This document shows, in pieces, positions 27,330 through 38,672 of a stretch of 64,000 nucleotides of DNA (position 1 is its first letter; every line of letters begins with the position of its first letter). A program made the position numbers and the translations under genes. The notes below the pieces were generated by a model that was given only the letters and a program-made list of their open reading frames with translations, was not told the origin of the DNA and searched no databases. The DNA is from Bombus terrestris (lineage: Eukaryota; Arthropoda; Insecta; Hymenoptera; Apidae): assembly GCF_910591885.1 (NCBI RefSeq), contig NC_063270.1:3906001-3970000 (forward strand), read 5' to 3'.

Positions 27330-29260
27330 TTTCGAAACTTGCATGAAAACCATAGCGGTGCATGATGATGCCTTCATTTTATTAGTGAATAGAAAACAGC
27401 ACTGCCTTAAGTAATAGCTATATTGAAATAATGCGTCTTTATAATACTAAAATATACATATGTTTTCAATTTAGAAACGCAAATATTTTAGCTCCGTGTT
27501 ATTGCTGCAACATGTCGAATCAGTTTAATCCAATGCCGTCCACTTCATGTTAATGTACCCACTGGAATCGAAACAATTAAGCGCAATCTGTTAGTCGATA
27601 TACTACTTATTTTGTTATTAGCGACATATTTCGATGGTTTTGTATTATCTTTAAATTTACGTTTAATACAACGATTAATTGTTTCTATATTATAGTGATA
27701 ATATAGAAAAAAGTTATGCAATGAGTCCATCATCGATTTTTAATACGCCAGAGTTATGTTTTGTATAAATAACGATTTTTAAAAGTACAATTGTTTAAAC
27801 TTTTGTAATTAGACAATTGTTGTAATTAATCAATATATATAATATTTCATAGTTTCATGGCGATAACTGAATATTCATGGATATTTTCATTCCTTTACAG
27901 CTAAATATTTTTATATCATCTGTCCCTATTTCTAAACAAATTTAATATAGTCCCGTGTTATTAGAATAAAATGATTATATAAATAGTTTATCAGAGAAGT
28001 CCAACTATATGAGTTCATTTCTTGGTAATATTTAGTGGAAGGAATGATATTATTTTCTGATAGGAATTATGATCCACTTCGACTTGAGGTTAAGATAACA
28101 AAACAAATAACGAGATTGTTGTTTTATGTTGCGGTAAAATGAAGCGGTAACTGAATCGAAAGAAAATGTATGTTTAATGAAAACATTATGTTATGGGCAC
28201 CAGCAAGTCAAATTCTTGATAAAAGAATTCCATTGAAATTGCAATGAAGTAATGAAGATACTCAAAACGTTTGTGTAAATAATTACAGAACTTTCATGTA
28301 CAAGAATATAAAGATATAATATCTCGAGAGGAATGTATTTATAAAAATAACTAAGAATGTTCCATGTTATCACATTTACTGCAAAGAAAAAATGCAGTTT
28401 GACTAGAATACGATTCTGGATCAGTGCAAAATCCTTCAAACAGTATGTCACAGTCATGTATGAAGAACTTATATTCTTTTCTACATAAATATATTTATTG
28501 TTTGAGTGTGATTGTATTTTGTTCGAAAAAACAATAGGGTACATGTGCGTTTTGCGCGATTGCAATTGCAAAATTCGCGTATGTTTATGAATAGAATTTC
28601 GAGAGAGTCGAGAACTCATCTCTCGAATATCATAATACAATTGCAGCTCCTTGCACTTGGCCATTATTTATGAGGCATGTGCACATATTTTTATATTGTT
28701 AATGTTTAATGAATTTAAGCAAGCTTTAATTCAGAATCTTTTCCTGTTAATATAATATTTAACGATATTTATTCATAATGGAATATTAATTGAAAATATT
28801 CAGATATTCAAAAGATATATTATAGATATCGGAGAAAAAGTGGCAAGGAGTTGACAATACAAAGACATTTTGGACCAGCATACGTCCGGTGCATTGGAGG
28901 CTCTTTTCGTCTCAGGATGCTCGAGCAACCGAACGATCGGTCATTTTTAGAGTTCTCAAAACAAAACACCAATGATTCTATTGTCTACCACTTATTAAAG
29001 TACAAAGCAAGACACGTTATTTTTTCCCGAAGCGCATAAAAGCATGTAGGAGAGACAATTTATTAGTAATTAGTGAAAAAAGAAAAAAAACAAACAGTGA
29101 TCGGTAATGATAGAAGTGTCGATTTTTCTGTCGAATATCAGTTACGAAAATATGAAAAATATATACATTTAATATACATACACATAATAGGTTGATCGCA
29201 GCAATAGAGTACCCATAATGAATTCGATAATGCGTTTGTACATAGTATATAAATATATTA

Positions 29261-29473
29261 TATGCAGGATGTTTCATAAGTTGTCGAACAATATCTAACG
29301 GAAAATTCAATGAAATTATTAATTACGTTTTCATGTATTGTATAATTGAGCATGGTTTTATTTTAATATTCAATAATTTGTGTAAAGATTTAGTTTAATT
29401 GCAGGGCATGAATTTAAAAGTGTCGATTTTCTTTTAGTAATAGACGTAAAGCTTACGAAATACTCTATATATA
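29261..29473. mobile_element. MITE-like inverted-repeat unit 1
   Basis: Left end TATGCAGGATGTTTCATAAG and right end CTTACGAAATACTCTATATA are inverted with about 16 of 22 positions matching. The unit is about 210 bp, lacks a reading frame, and abuts or shares its TA-rich right end with the next unit. Boundaries are approximate. Confidence 0.4.
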
Positions 29474-30113
29474 GGGTATTTCATACGGTATACATATACA
29501 TATACATGTGTACACCACATTTGCAGAATACTAATTTAAATTAATAATAATAAGCTTGTCATGTTTTCATAAGACTATTGATTATTAATTTTCTAGGAAT
29601 CAGCAGATAAAAAATTGTCCATGTAACGAATCTAAATAACTATAATACTGTCATTTTCTTGCATGTTGTATGCTAGATAATAATACTTTTATTTGGCTAT
29701 AAATTTAGTGCAAAACATTTTTTAAAATACAATCAAAATTGAAATGCAGTCTGTCTCATTTTATTTATATGTTAGAAAGAATCAACTTTGAAAAGTCGAT
29801 ATTAATTTTATTACTGCCTGATAGTGTCTTTTTTGTGATTTTACACCAAAGATATAAATGCCATTTTATATCAGAATTTAACTAATTTTTATGGTTATTT
29901 TTATTGGTATTATTATTAATGGTATTTTTATTACACAAATATGTAAGGGAAAATATTAACAGTAAGAAAGCTAATGTATCTATTTTTTAAGAATCTTTAA
30001 TTAAAAATTAACATTCAATAGTCTATCGAAAACAGTAACAATTGGTTTATTCATTCAAACACGAATGTCACATGCTAAATATATCATATCTTATGAAATA
30101 CTCTGTATATACA
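29467..30113. mobile_element. MITE-like inverted-repeat unit 2
   Basis: Left end TATAGGGTATTTCATACG and right end CTTATGAAATACTCTGTATA form an inverted pair (about 18 of 22 matches) 645 bp apart, with TA-rich flanks. There is no coding capacity. Its ends resemble those of the unit directly to the left, so the two probably belong to one non-autonomous family sitting head to tail. Confidence 0.45.
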
Positions 30114-31149
30114 ACACATAAATACACTATATAAATATTTGTATAGCACGTACATATTTTAGAAATTTATAATTTTATGAAAACGAAATTGTTTCAAAAT
30201 TGTCGAATAAGAGAATATATGTTATTATTAGGAAATACGTTCTATAGATTATTCGTATGTTTACGTCGAATGTTAATGTAAGATATACAATTTTCTAAAT
30301 GCTTGTACTTAGATATTTTTGGCGCATTTCAAACGAACTGCGCTACGAACAAAGCATTGTTAATCTAGTTAAATGTTTAAGTGTTATATCTACTTAGTTC
30401 GTGCAGTACTCGTGACTATAAAACGAGAGATTCCTCGAACAGAAATAAAATAATTCTTAATGGTTTCACATTTCCAACATTGAAATTATCGAATTCCTTA
30501 TCAAAGTTGAGTAAATAATAAACCAATCGATGTTAAAAGAGTATATTTATAACAGATATTCTAGACAAATATACTATCTTAATGTTTCCGAATAATTTTT
30601 TTCTCCTTCAATTCACTTCCACTGTCCTTTATATTTATTGATATAATAATATCGTATGCTGTATAGACTTAAATATATTATATTTTTAATTTAATAATAT
30701 AAACATTTAAACGTGTTAAGATCATTCTTTCTCAATATACCTTTAAATTTATCGCTTTTAAAGTGTATTTCCTTTTGATGAATGCGAGCCACGAAGTTCC
30801 ATATTTTATAGCTCCGTTTATTTAACTAAAAAGTTTAATTAGTGCTCTATTAAATAAATGTCTGATGTTTAAATTCATTCTTCTGAACGTAAGCTGCTAT
30901 TATATGAACGACAAATTGTAAATAGTAGGGAGAATTAGTAAGCTCATATTATATACATGAACTACTTGTCCCGCGACAAGTTCAAATAGATGGGATTTTA
31001 CAGTATATATATGTAATTCTAACGCGAAAATTGGTAAAGTTAAAAGCAAAGACAAGGTGTTATGATCATCAATAAATAACAGAATAAGCGTCACATTAAA
31101 ATACTTTTCCGTTCCCAACAATTTAGAGATTTGTATATGGCTATGAAAT

Positions 31150-31210
31150 CTCTCTTTCTCTCTCTTTCTCTCTCTATCTATCTATTTATCCATTTATCTA
31201 TCTATCTACA

Positions 31211-31255
<45 letters not shown>

Positions 31256-31258
31256 GTC
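31150..31258. repeat. CT-rich to (CTAT)n compound microsatellite
   Basis: A CTCTCTTT-rich block grades into about 20 CTAT/CTATC units with a few interruptions. It is intergenic. Confidence 0.9.
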
Positions 31259-32398
31259 ACGAATTACTATTCTAGACGAGATAAAAAATTCTAACATAAA
31301 GAGTTCTATAGCACGCGTCAGATTAAATTAACAGTTAATTCAAACAATAATTTTGAACAAGAGCTACTATTTTTTTAACTTTTTAATGTTGACTACTGTG
31401 ATACAATTATGGTATTATGTAGCAAGCAGTATGAGTTAATTGGCTACGATTGTACATATGTTTTTACTTAATTAGGCAACTTATTAATCTCTTAACGAGA
31501 CTATCATTGATTCCTGAAATTTAATGGATTGGATTTTTGTGATAGAGTGTAATGAAGTAATATTTTCTGAAGTATTGTAGAAGTATAAAATTCTATAAAT
31601 TCTATACTTCGTTATGATTATAGGATATCCTATTTGATACATATTTATTCTGTAATTTCATAGAAAACTTTTAGTTTTACATAATTTAATTAGTAGCATT
31701 GATTAAGAATAAAGTACGATACTAAGTCGATAACGTCGCATGTGACACGAAAATGATAAGAAGTTCAGATGATTCTAAAAACGTGGAACTAGAAAAAGCA
31801 TTATGTGTTGCATGTCACGTCCAATTTGTACCTGATCTGTGATGGTACAAAGTTCCATAAGATATTATCAGAAATATAAGAATATTATACATATATGTAA
31901 TGTATCATATACCACACATATGTACTGTGCGTTACTACAAAGATGACTAACGTAAGGAATACTAGGCCGATCGGTTATTTCGGATAGACTGAACGCAATT
32001 ATGAAGGTAAGCACGCGTATTAGTCAAAAGTGTTAAATATTACAAACAGGACAGCACAACACGTGTGACGGTGAGCGATACAAAGCAGTACCTCTATGGT
32101 CTGTGCAGTCTCGCTAGTTAACTTTCCAGCAACGCACAGTACATAGGCCTGTCCTGCTCTATATGTACTGTACAATGTATATATCTACCTCGCCTGTGGT
32201 GATAGTGATAACCTATTTTGTACATATTTGTGATAAAATCATGACTTTAGTCTCGAGTTTCAAATTTTGATGGCTGATTTTGACATACATTTGTAGCAGC
32301 AGTTGACCGTTGATACTGTAATATACATATGTATATATAAATGAGTAGTAGCACACATTATTATCGAGATCACAGTTCATTCATTGTGATATGCAGTT

Positions 32399-32432
32399 AT
32401 GTCTCGAGTAATACTTATTGCATCAAATAATC
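32399..32432 (+). other. ETFDH: ETF-QO coding exon 1 (34 nt)
   Basis: This tiny exon starts at an ATG, encodes MSRVILIASNN plus one base and ends at a GTAAGT donor. Phase 1 matches exactly the two leftover bases at the start of exon 2 (33335). The product begins the mitochondrial presequence, with no acidic residues and some Arg/Ser. It is far below ORF cut-offs and inferred from phase and the required presequence, so it is slightly less certain than the other exons. Confidence 0.72.
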
Positions 32433-35400
32433 GTAAGTTTACTGGTAATGTTTGCTTGATATATAATACAATTTTACTATCTTATTTCTATTATCTTTAA
32501 AAATTTTGGATTTTGACAAATGACTGATAGATTACTCGCACAAATCTTCATTTTAACCGCAATTTATTGTAAATTATTATATATTATACATTATTTATTA
32601 TATATTACGATATATAATAATTATTATATATTAATTTTAAATTTTTTATTGTGATTATAACATTTCTTATATCACTAACAGCATATTGTGAGTTTTAATT
32701 TATATTAAAAAATGAAGATAATAAACAAATATTCTTAATTAATGTCCGTTATCAAATAAATAAAACATTTTTACATTATTAGATATCGCAAAACATATAA
32801 AAACTTATTTTGTTTTGTAATTACGATTTATACATAGAAAATATACATATGCACATACATTACTTTTGTGATATACATATAGCTTTATATAGTTTTATTT
32901 TATACACCAATTACATATATCTCATATTTTAATATATGCATATAATATATTAATAATATACATAGAGACACAAGTGAAAACGTATTATGCTAGAGAATTA
33001 CTGTGTTAGAGAAATCTCTTTAGACTTTCACTGTTAGGTTAGGTTTGATTGTTGATACTGTTGATTTGTACTAATCTATACAAGACTATACTTGTTAAAT
33101 TACACGTAGCAAGGAAAGTAGTGCACAAGTGTCTTGCATTTTTATTGGTCTTTATAAATATTTAACATATACCTATATATAATAATAATAAAAAAAAATG
33201 TAAAATATAAAGGTGATTATCATTTGTGAACTTCCTATAATAAAATTAAGATATTATAAAATATTAAGATATTAATTGTAAAAAAATTGTACCAAATATT
33301 ACTAATATCTTATTTTTATCATACTTCTTGATAGAACAGAGATTTCAATGGATGTTTCAAAGAGCTTATTCACAAGAAAAGTTTCGAAGAATTACAACTC
33401 ACTATACTATTATACCCAGAGAATCAGATCCAAGATGGAAAGGTATAATTTATAAGTATGAAATTGAATATGAAAAAACAGTACTTTTTATTAATAATAT
33501 ACTATATATATATACAATAATATATTATTGCATGATAATTCAAGAATCAAATATCATTTGCAGGTGTAAATATGGAAAGATATGTAGATGAAACAGATAT
33601 TTTAATTGTGGGAGGTGGACCAGCTGGATTATCTGCTGCAATTCAAGCACGTAAATTAGCAGGAAAGCATGGAAGAGAATTGAAAGTTACACTTGTTGAA
33701 AAGGCTTCTACTATTGGTGGCCATATTCTCAGTGGAGCTTGTATAGATCCAATAGCATTAAATGAATTATTTCCAAATTGGAAGGAATTAAGAGCACCTC
33801 TGAATACCCCTGTTACAGAAGATAAATTTGCATTTCTCACTGAGAAAGGCAGATTACCAATACCTATCTTAAAAGGAATGCCAATGTACAATCATGGAAA
33901 CTACATTGTTAGGTAATAAACTATAATATGATAAAGTTAGTCATGTTAGTATCCTAAGCATTTTTCACCTAATTTTTTGTTTTAGATTAGGTCATGTTGT
34001 AGCCTGGCTTGGTGAGCAAGCCGAAGCTGCAGGTGTAGAATTATATCCTGGATATGCAGCTGCAGAAGTACTTTATCATGAAGATGGATCCGTTAAAGGA
34101 ATAGCTACAAATGATGTTGGTATTAATAAAGATGGTTCACCAAAGGATATTTTTGAACGTGGAATGGAATTGCATGCAAAATGTACAATTTTTGCAGAGG
34201 GTTGTCATGGTCATCTTACAAAACAGATTTCAAAGAAATTAAATCTTAGGAAAGATTGTGAACCACAGACCTATGGTATAGGGTTAAAAGAAGTAATTAT
34301 CGTTAAACATAAATTTTAATGCATTTTAATATAATTTCAAAACTATAAGATAGATATTAATGTTATTAGATTTGGGAAATTGATCCAAAAAAACATACGC
34401 CTGGCACTGTCGAACACACTGTTGGTTGGCCATTGAAAAAAGACACTTATGGTGGTTCGTTCTTATATCATCTTAATGAAGATACACCTTTGGTTACTAT
34501 TGGTTTTGTTGTTGGTTTGGATTATTCTAATCCTTATTTACATCCATTTAAAGAATTTCAAAGATTTAAGCAACACCCAAGCATTAGACCAGTACTTGAA
34601 GGTGGGAAGAGGTAAGATACCGGTATGAATAAATTAATATTTATATTTATAGGAAGATTCATTCTAAATTTTACATTTTGTGTTAGAATTGCGTATGGTG
34701 CAAGAGCCTTAGTAGAAGGAGGTTTTCAATCTATTCCTAAACTTCAATTCCCTGGTGGTTGTCTTATTGGTTGCACAGCAGGATTTCTTAATGTACCTAA
34801 GATTAAAGGAACACATAATGCTATGAAGAGTGGAATGTTAGCAGCAGAAAGTGCAATTGAAGCTATAATTAATGCAGAAAATAATCCTTCGCCAACAAAA
34901 GGTTTAGAACCGAAATCTTATACTGATAAAATACAAAACAGTTGGATTTATAAAGAGCTGAAAGCTATAAGGAATATAAGACCCAGTTTTCATACTCGAT
35001 TTGGTGTTTACGGGGGTCTGCTATATTCTGCATTTTCAATGTTAATTGGAGGAAGAGAGCCATGGACTTTGTCTCATGGAGGTAAAATAATTTATAATAA
35101 AATTAAATAAGAAGGTAGTAAATGTCGACAAAAGATAAAAATTATTATTAATGTTTTTTCTAGGTCCGGATTATAAAAGCTTGAAATCAGCATCGGAATG
35201 TACACCGATAGAATATCCACAGCCGGATAATGAAATATCTTTTGATTTACTATCGTCAGTGGCACTTACTGGTACAAATCATGAAGCCGATCAGCCACCA
35301 CATCTTACTTTGCTTGATGATACTCTACCAGTAAAAAGAAATTTAACGACATTTGCCGGGCCAGAAGGTCGATTTTGTCCTGCTGGTAAGTACATATTTC

Positions 35401-35944
35401 TAAACGCATTTAATATCATTATTATATTATATATTTATTTTTTTAAATAATGAAATAGGTATTTCTATTGAGAATTATAGAGAATTCTTTAATACATTTT
35501 TTACTATAAGGAAATCATGCTTGATAAATTTTGTGATTATAAATTTATTAACTTATACTGACTATCGAATATTAAACTTTGATATATTGTAGATATTCTA
35601 TTAGTGGAGGAAATCACTAATATCTTATTAGTAATAAATAGCTTATAAATTAAATATACGCAGTAGTATATAATATATTGTATAGTATACAATACAATCT
35701 ATACAACAAATATTTGCAAAACAAAATATACGAAGAAAGATAATAAAAGTGCTTTAATTATTATTATTTATACGTTTTAGGTGTTTATGAATTTGTACCA
35801 TTGGAATCTGGAGAAGGAGAGAGGTTGCAAATTAATGCTCAGAACTGCATTCACTGCAAAACCTGCGATATTAAGGACCCGAGTCAGAACATTAACTGGG
35901 TTGTACCAGAAGGTGGAGGTGGTCCAGCCTATAATGGAATGTAG
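32399..35944 (+). CDS. ETFDH: Electron transfer flavoprotein:ubiquinone oxidoreductase
   Basis: ETF-QO passes electrons from matrix ETF (fatty-acid and amino-acid dehydrogenases) to ubiquinone at the mitochondrial inner membrane. Eight exons join in frame: 32399-32432, 33335-33442, 33564-33912, 33986-34292, 34370-34611, 34687-35081, 35164-35385, 35781-35944, totalling 1821 nt (606 residues; human 617). A presequence-like N-terminus (about 1-35) precedes RITTHYTI. The FAD-binding dinucleotide fold is at about 59-75, with GGGPAG at 64-69. The middle carries GCHGHL, TVGWPL and the GGFQSIPK segment. The C-terminal 4Fe-4S cluster cysteines are C550 (in FCPAG) and C575, C578 and C581 (CIHCKTC). The protein ends GGGGPAYNGM, as in the family. 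Exons are intact with GT-AG junctions, so the gene looks functional. Confidence 0.96.
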
Positions 35945-36069
35945 AGAAATCGTATTTTTATATATAAATAATGATTTGTTAAAATACGTTGCGACATAAC
36001 ACAGACAGATAATATTTTTGTACATATATTTAAATGTGTTTATAACTTACCGTAAACATACAATAATGA

Positions 36070-36105
36070 AATAAAAGATTTACAAAAACCATTTTTTATT
36101 TGTTT
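36070..36105 (+). terminator. candidate ETF-QO poly(A) signal
   Basis: AATAAA at 36070-36075 lies about 125 nt after the ETF-QO stop and is followed within 25 nt by a T-rich, TGTTTAT-containing stretch, the usual order of hexamer and downstream U/GU-rich element. It is the first such pairing after the stop codon. Confidence 0.6.
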
Positions 36106-37015
36106 ATAACAGTAATGTAAAATTGCTTGTATATATGAAAAACAAAAAGGTACTAAATATATAGACAATTTGAAGATACAAGTTTTGTAAAGAAAAGAAT
36201 AAGTAGTGTGCAGATTTGGAAAGTTGGCATTTGGGAGGGAACCTAGAAAATACACATGAAAGCCAAAAATCCAAAGCATTACTAACACACTTGGAAATCT
36301 TGGACTATAAACACACTTGGAAATCAGAAGTCCAAAATCTAATCCATGAAAGAGCATTTTAAAGTAAAAACTTGTAAATCTAATTTGAGCATAAAAATCT
36401 TAAATCTAACACATCAAAACCCACTTAGCAGTTGAAAATCCTCAACCTAACCAATGAAATCCCATTTGGGAGTCGAAAACTCCAAATCAAGTTCTCTCAG
36501 CTGCACTCAGAGGATAAAAGGGTGAAAAATCCAAACCTAATTGCTCCAAATAAGGAAACTCCAAAATATACTCTGAAAACGCACGTGGGAGCTTAAAGAT
36601 ACATATATAATAGACGTACGTGGGTATTACAAAATCCTAATGTAATCGTTACAGACGCATGGGTTATGTTTGTATTTTTTGGTTTGCAGAATCACTTTTT
36701 CATGTCATGTTCGAATTATTTCGTTACCAGATGAGAAAATTCTAATTTTCACCCATGTAAAGGCACGTGGGGTCTAAGGAATCTAAACGTAACAAAATTG
36801 CAGCATAAACGCAATTACTCCAGACATGTTTTGACGTGTTCGATATGAAATTTGAGCTCTTAGATGAACTATGGTGAGTTTGGTATGTATTGTTGGATAT
36901 GTAGACACGACTAATACAACTGTAACCTCGCTAGAAGCTCATGAGCGCTGAGAGATTTCAACGTAACCTAATTGTAACCTAAACATAACTATTTCAGACG
37001 TGTTTTGACGAGTTT
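36106..37015. repeat. degenerate repeated DNA between ETF-QO and the retrotransposon nest
   Basis: No gene is visible. Short phrases recur imperfectly: ACACTTGGAAATC twice near 36280-36330, and variants of AAATCCAAACCTAA and CACGTGGGAGTC through 36240-36800, suggesting an eroded tandem array with units of about 40-70 bp. From 36740 to 37010 two related segments share GTAACCTAA and AGACGTGTTTTGACG-type phrases. The array abuts the distal end of element E. Confidence 0.45.
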
Positions 37016-37228
37016 GGTGTCACGACAGGCACACTTCAAATCCGATGGACTGATGACGGAGATAAAGATGTGGTGGCACTCGGCGACAATGTATACCGCC
37101 GGTGTGCCTAATGAGCCATCAATATCCCAACGGTCTTTCCGTCGAATGTTCGAGAAGAAGGCGGTTTTGAACTGAGCCGGTCGTGAAGATTGGTTTATGA
37201 TCGTTTTGTATATTTTTAATTTGTTTTC

Positions 37229-37446
37229 TGTTATTTTATATAGGTTGGGGTTGATATTCAAACTGATTCACACGGATTGATTATCACACCTTTTATTTCT
37301 GTTTCTTATACAAAACGTCTAATCACACAGGATGCGTCTAAGCAATTAATGCGTGGTCGACTCCTAAGACAAAGGAGCGTCGTTGGGAGTCGTACCAACT
37401 TAGCTTCTAGTAACTAGCGGTCATACCAACTTAACATTTCTTAACA
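37229..37446. mobile_element. short solo LTR (218 bp) with TTTTC duplication
   Basis: The element begins TGTTATTTTATATAGG and ends TTCTTAACA, so it has the TG...CA termini of an LTR. It is flanked by perfect 5-bp direct repeats TTTTC (37224-37228 and 37447-37451). It interrupts the reverse-transcriptase remnant of element E between the codons for SIEN and KLKIYKTII. It looks unrelated to the three larger solo LTRs, apart from the shared TGTTA/TAACA tips. Confidence 0.75.
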
Positions 37447-37546
37447 TTTTCTATGCTTAATCTGGATTTTCGACTTGTTAGCCAATGCATTTGTCTTCTT
37501 GTTGTCTGTATTTTGTCTATTACTGATTTAGTATGCCGTTTCCATG

Positions 37547-38500
37547 TGTATTTTAGAGCTATCGTGGGGAGACGCGGTCGCTAGAATACGCGTCAACGGG
37601 AGTCGTAAATTCCCGTTACGATTAGAATAATCGACACCACGAATAGTTCGATCCCCGTATTTCGGTTAGGATAATAGGGGTAGTTGTTGTGGTATAACAC
37701 TGTGATTCACAGAGTTATAAAAAATATATATTTCCAAGACTTTATACAATCACACAAAGTAATAATGCCGTTGATTAAGATACAGATAACGAAGAGAAGG
37801 ATTATTCTTAGAGGAGAGAGTGAGAGCTATAGGAGCTCTAGGCCCGTGAGAGCTATAGGAGAGCTGTCGGACTTCTGGATACTGTGAGAGCCATAGGAGA
37901 CTCTAGGCCGTGTAGGCACTTTGAGAGTTGTAGGAAAACTCTGAAAGATGCAGGAACGGCGAGAGCTATACGGATTATAAGAACTCTAGGCACTGTGAGA
38001 GACGATCTAACTCTAAAGTTTATTCTGATGTCAGTACGGAGGAAAGCTTGGTATGGGTGTGCCCTTTGAACGAAGAACGCGGATTCGTTGCTTACATTTT
38101 TAGTTAGGAAAGTGAGGACAATAATCCGCGATGTCGATTGGTTAGGACCAATGTTAGGAAGGAAGAGAGGAGGAAGAAGCCTCCTACCAACTTGGGTCAT
38201 AGGCGACATTGTTTATAGGGAAACTCAGATTTTTCGTTAGGCTACTACCCGCTTTTTCCGTAATTCTTAAGAGCACGTAATAAACCCAAGGACCTTTCTA
38301 AAAACCGGCCGAAAACACTTCTAGAATTAGAAAGTCTTTTCGGGCAACAGATTGACTTAAACTATGTGTGCGAACAATGCAGTTAGGATTTCAACTTTAT
38401 GGTGGGTCCTTAGGTCTATGGAGGGTTCAAAGGACGGCACGTAGACCGTTGGCTGTTAAGCCGCGCGGGATGGCGTGCAGATGTGTTGCGCGGCAGAACA
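37547..38500. mobile_element. solo LTR 1 (954 bp) with CCATG duplication
   Basis: Starts TGTATTTTAGAGC and ends GGCAGAACA (TG...CA), flanked by perfect 5-bp repeats CCATG (37542-37546 and 38501-38505). It shares long stretches with solo LTRs 2 and 3, for example GGGGAGACGCGGTCGCTAG near the left end, a CGTTACGATT block, and a block containing TTTATGGTGGG toward the right end. There are no internal coding sequences, so this is the product of LTR-LTR recombination. It sits inside element E, and removing it rejoins the RT sequence TQLTWKRH. Confidence 0.88.
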
Positions 38501-38672
38501 CCATGTGAGTTGTGTATCTAAGTGGAGTCCTAGGTATTTGACTTTTTTTTTTTATTTATTAGAATATTTACAATCAATTCTCGTTGAGAATTTTCAGTAA
38601 CTTAGTTTGGCGTGATACAATGACATGGATTATAATAGTTTTATATTGTTGGTTCTAGTAGAAACTAAGGAT

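Larger units (their letters stand above)
27330..32398. other. AT-rich intergenic DNA between NF1 and ETF-QO
   Basis: About 5 kb with no supported gene. The first part must be NF1 3' UTR; a candidate poly(A) hexamer AATAAA is at 27965-27970. The region contains two adjacent inverted-repeat MITE-like units (29261-30113) and a CTAT microsatellite (31150-31258). The longest frame (minus strand, 28191-28664) is Ile/Tyr/Ser-rich and looks like translated AT-rich DNA. The ETF-QO promoter should lie just left of 32399, and GC content rises slightly at 31950-32180. Confidence 0.55.

Noticed and set aside
28191..28664. A 157-residue minus-strand frame between NF1 and ETF-QO
   Set aside because: Composition (Ile, Tyr, Ser, Asn) matches translated AT-rich DNA, and there are no motifs or splice-compatible neighbours.
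31150..31258. CRISPR-like repeat array
   Set aside because: It is a simple CTAT microsatellite without spacers, in a eukaryotic context.
33030..33055. Insect telomere repeat (TTAGG)n
   Set aside because: Only two TTAGGT-like units occur, so it is not an array.
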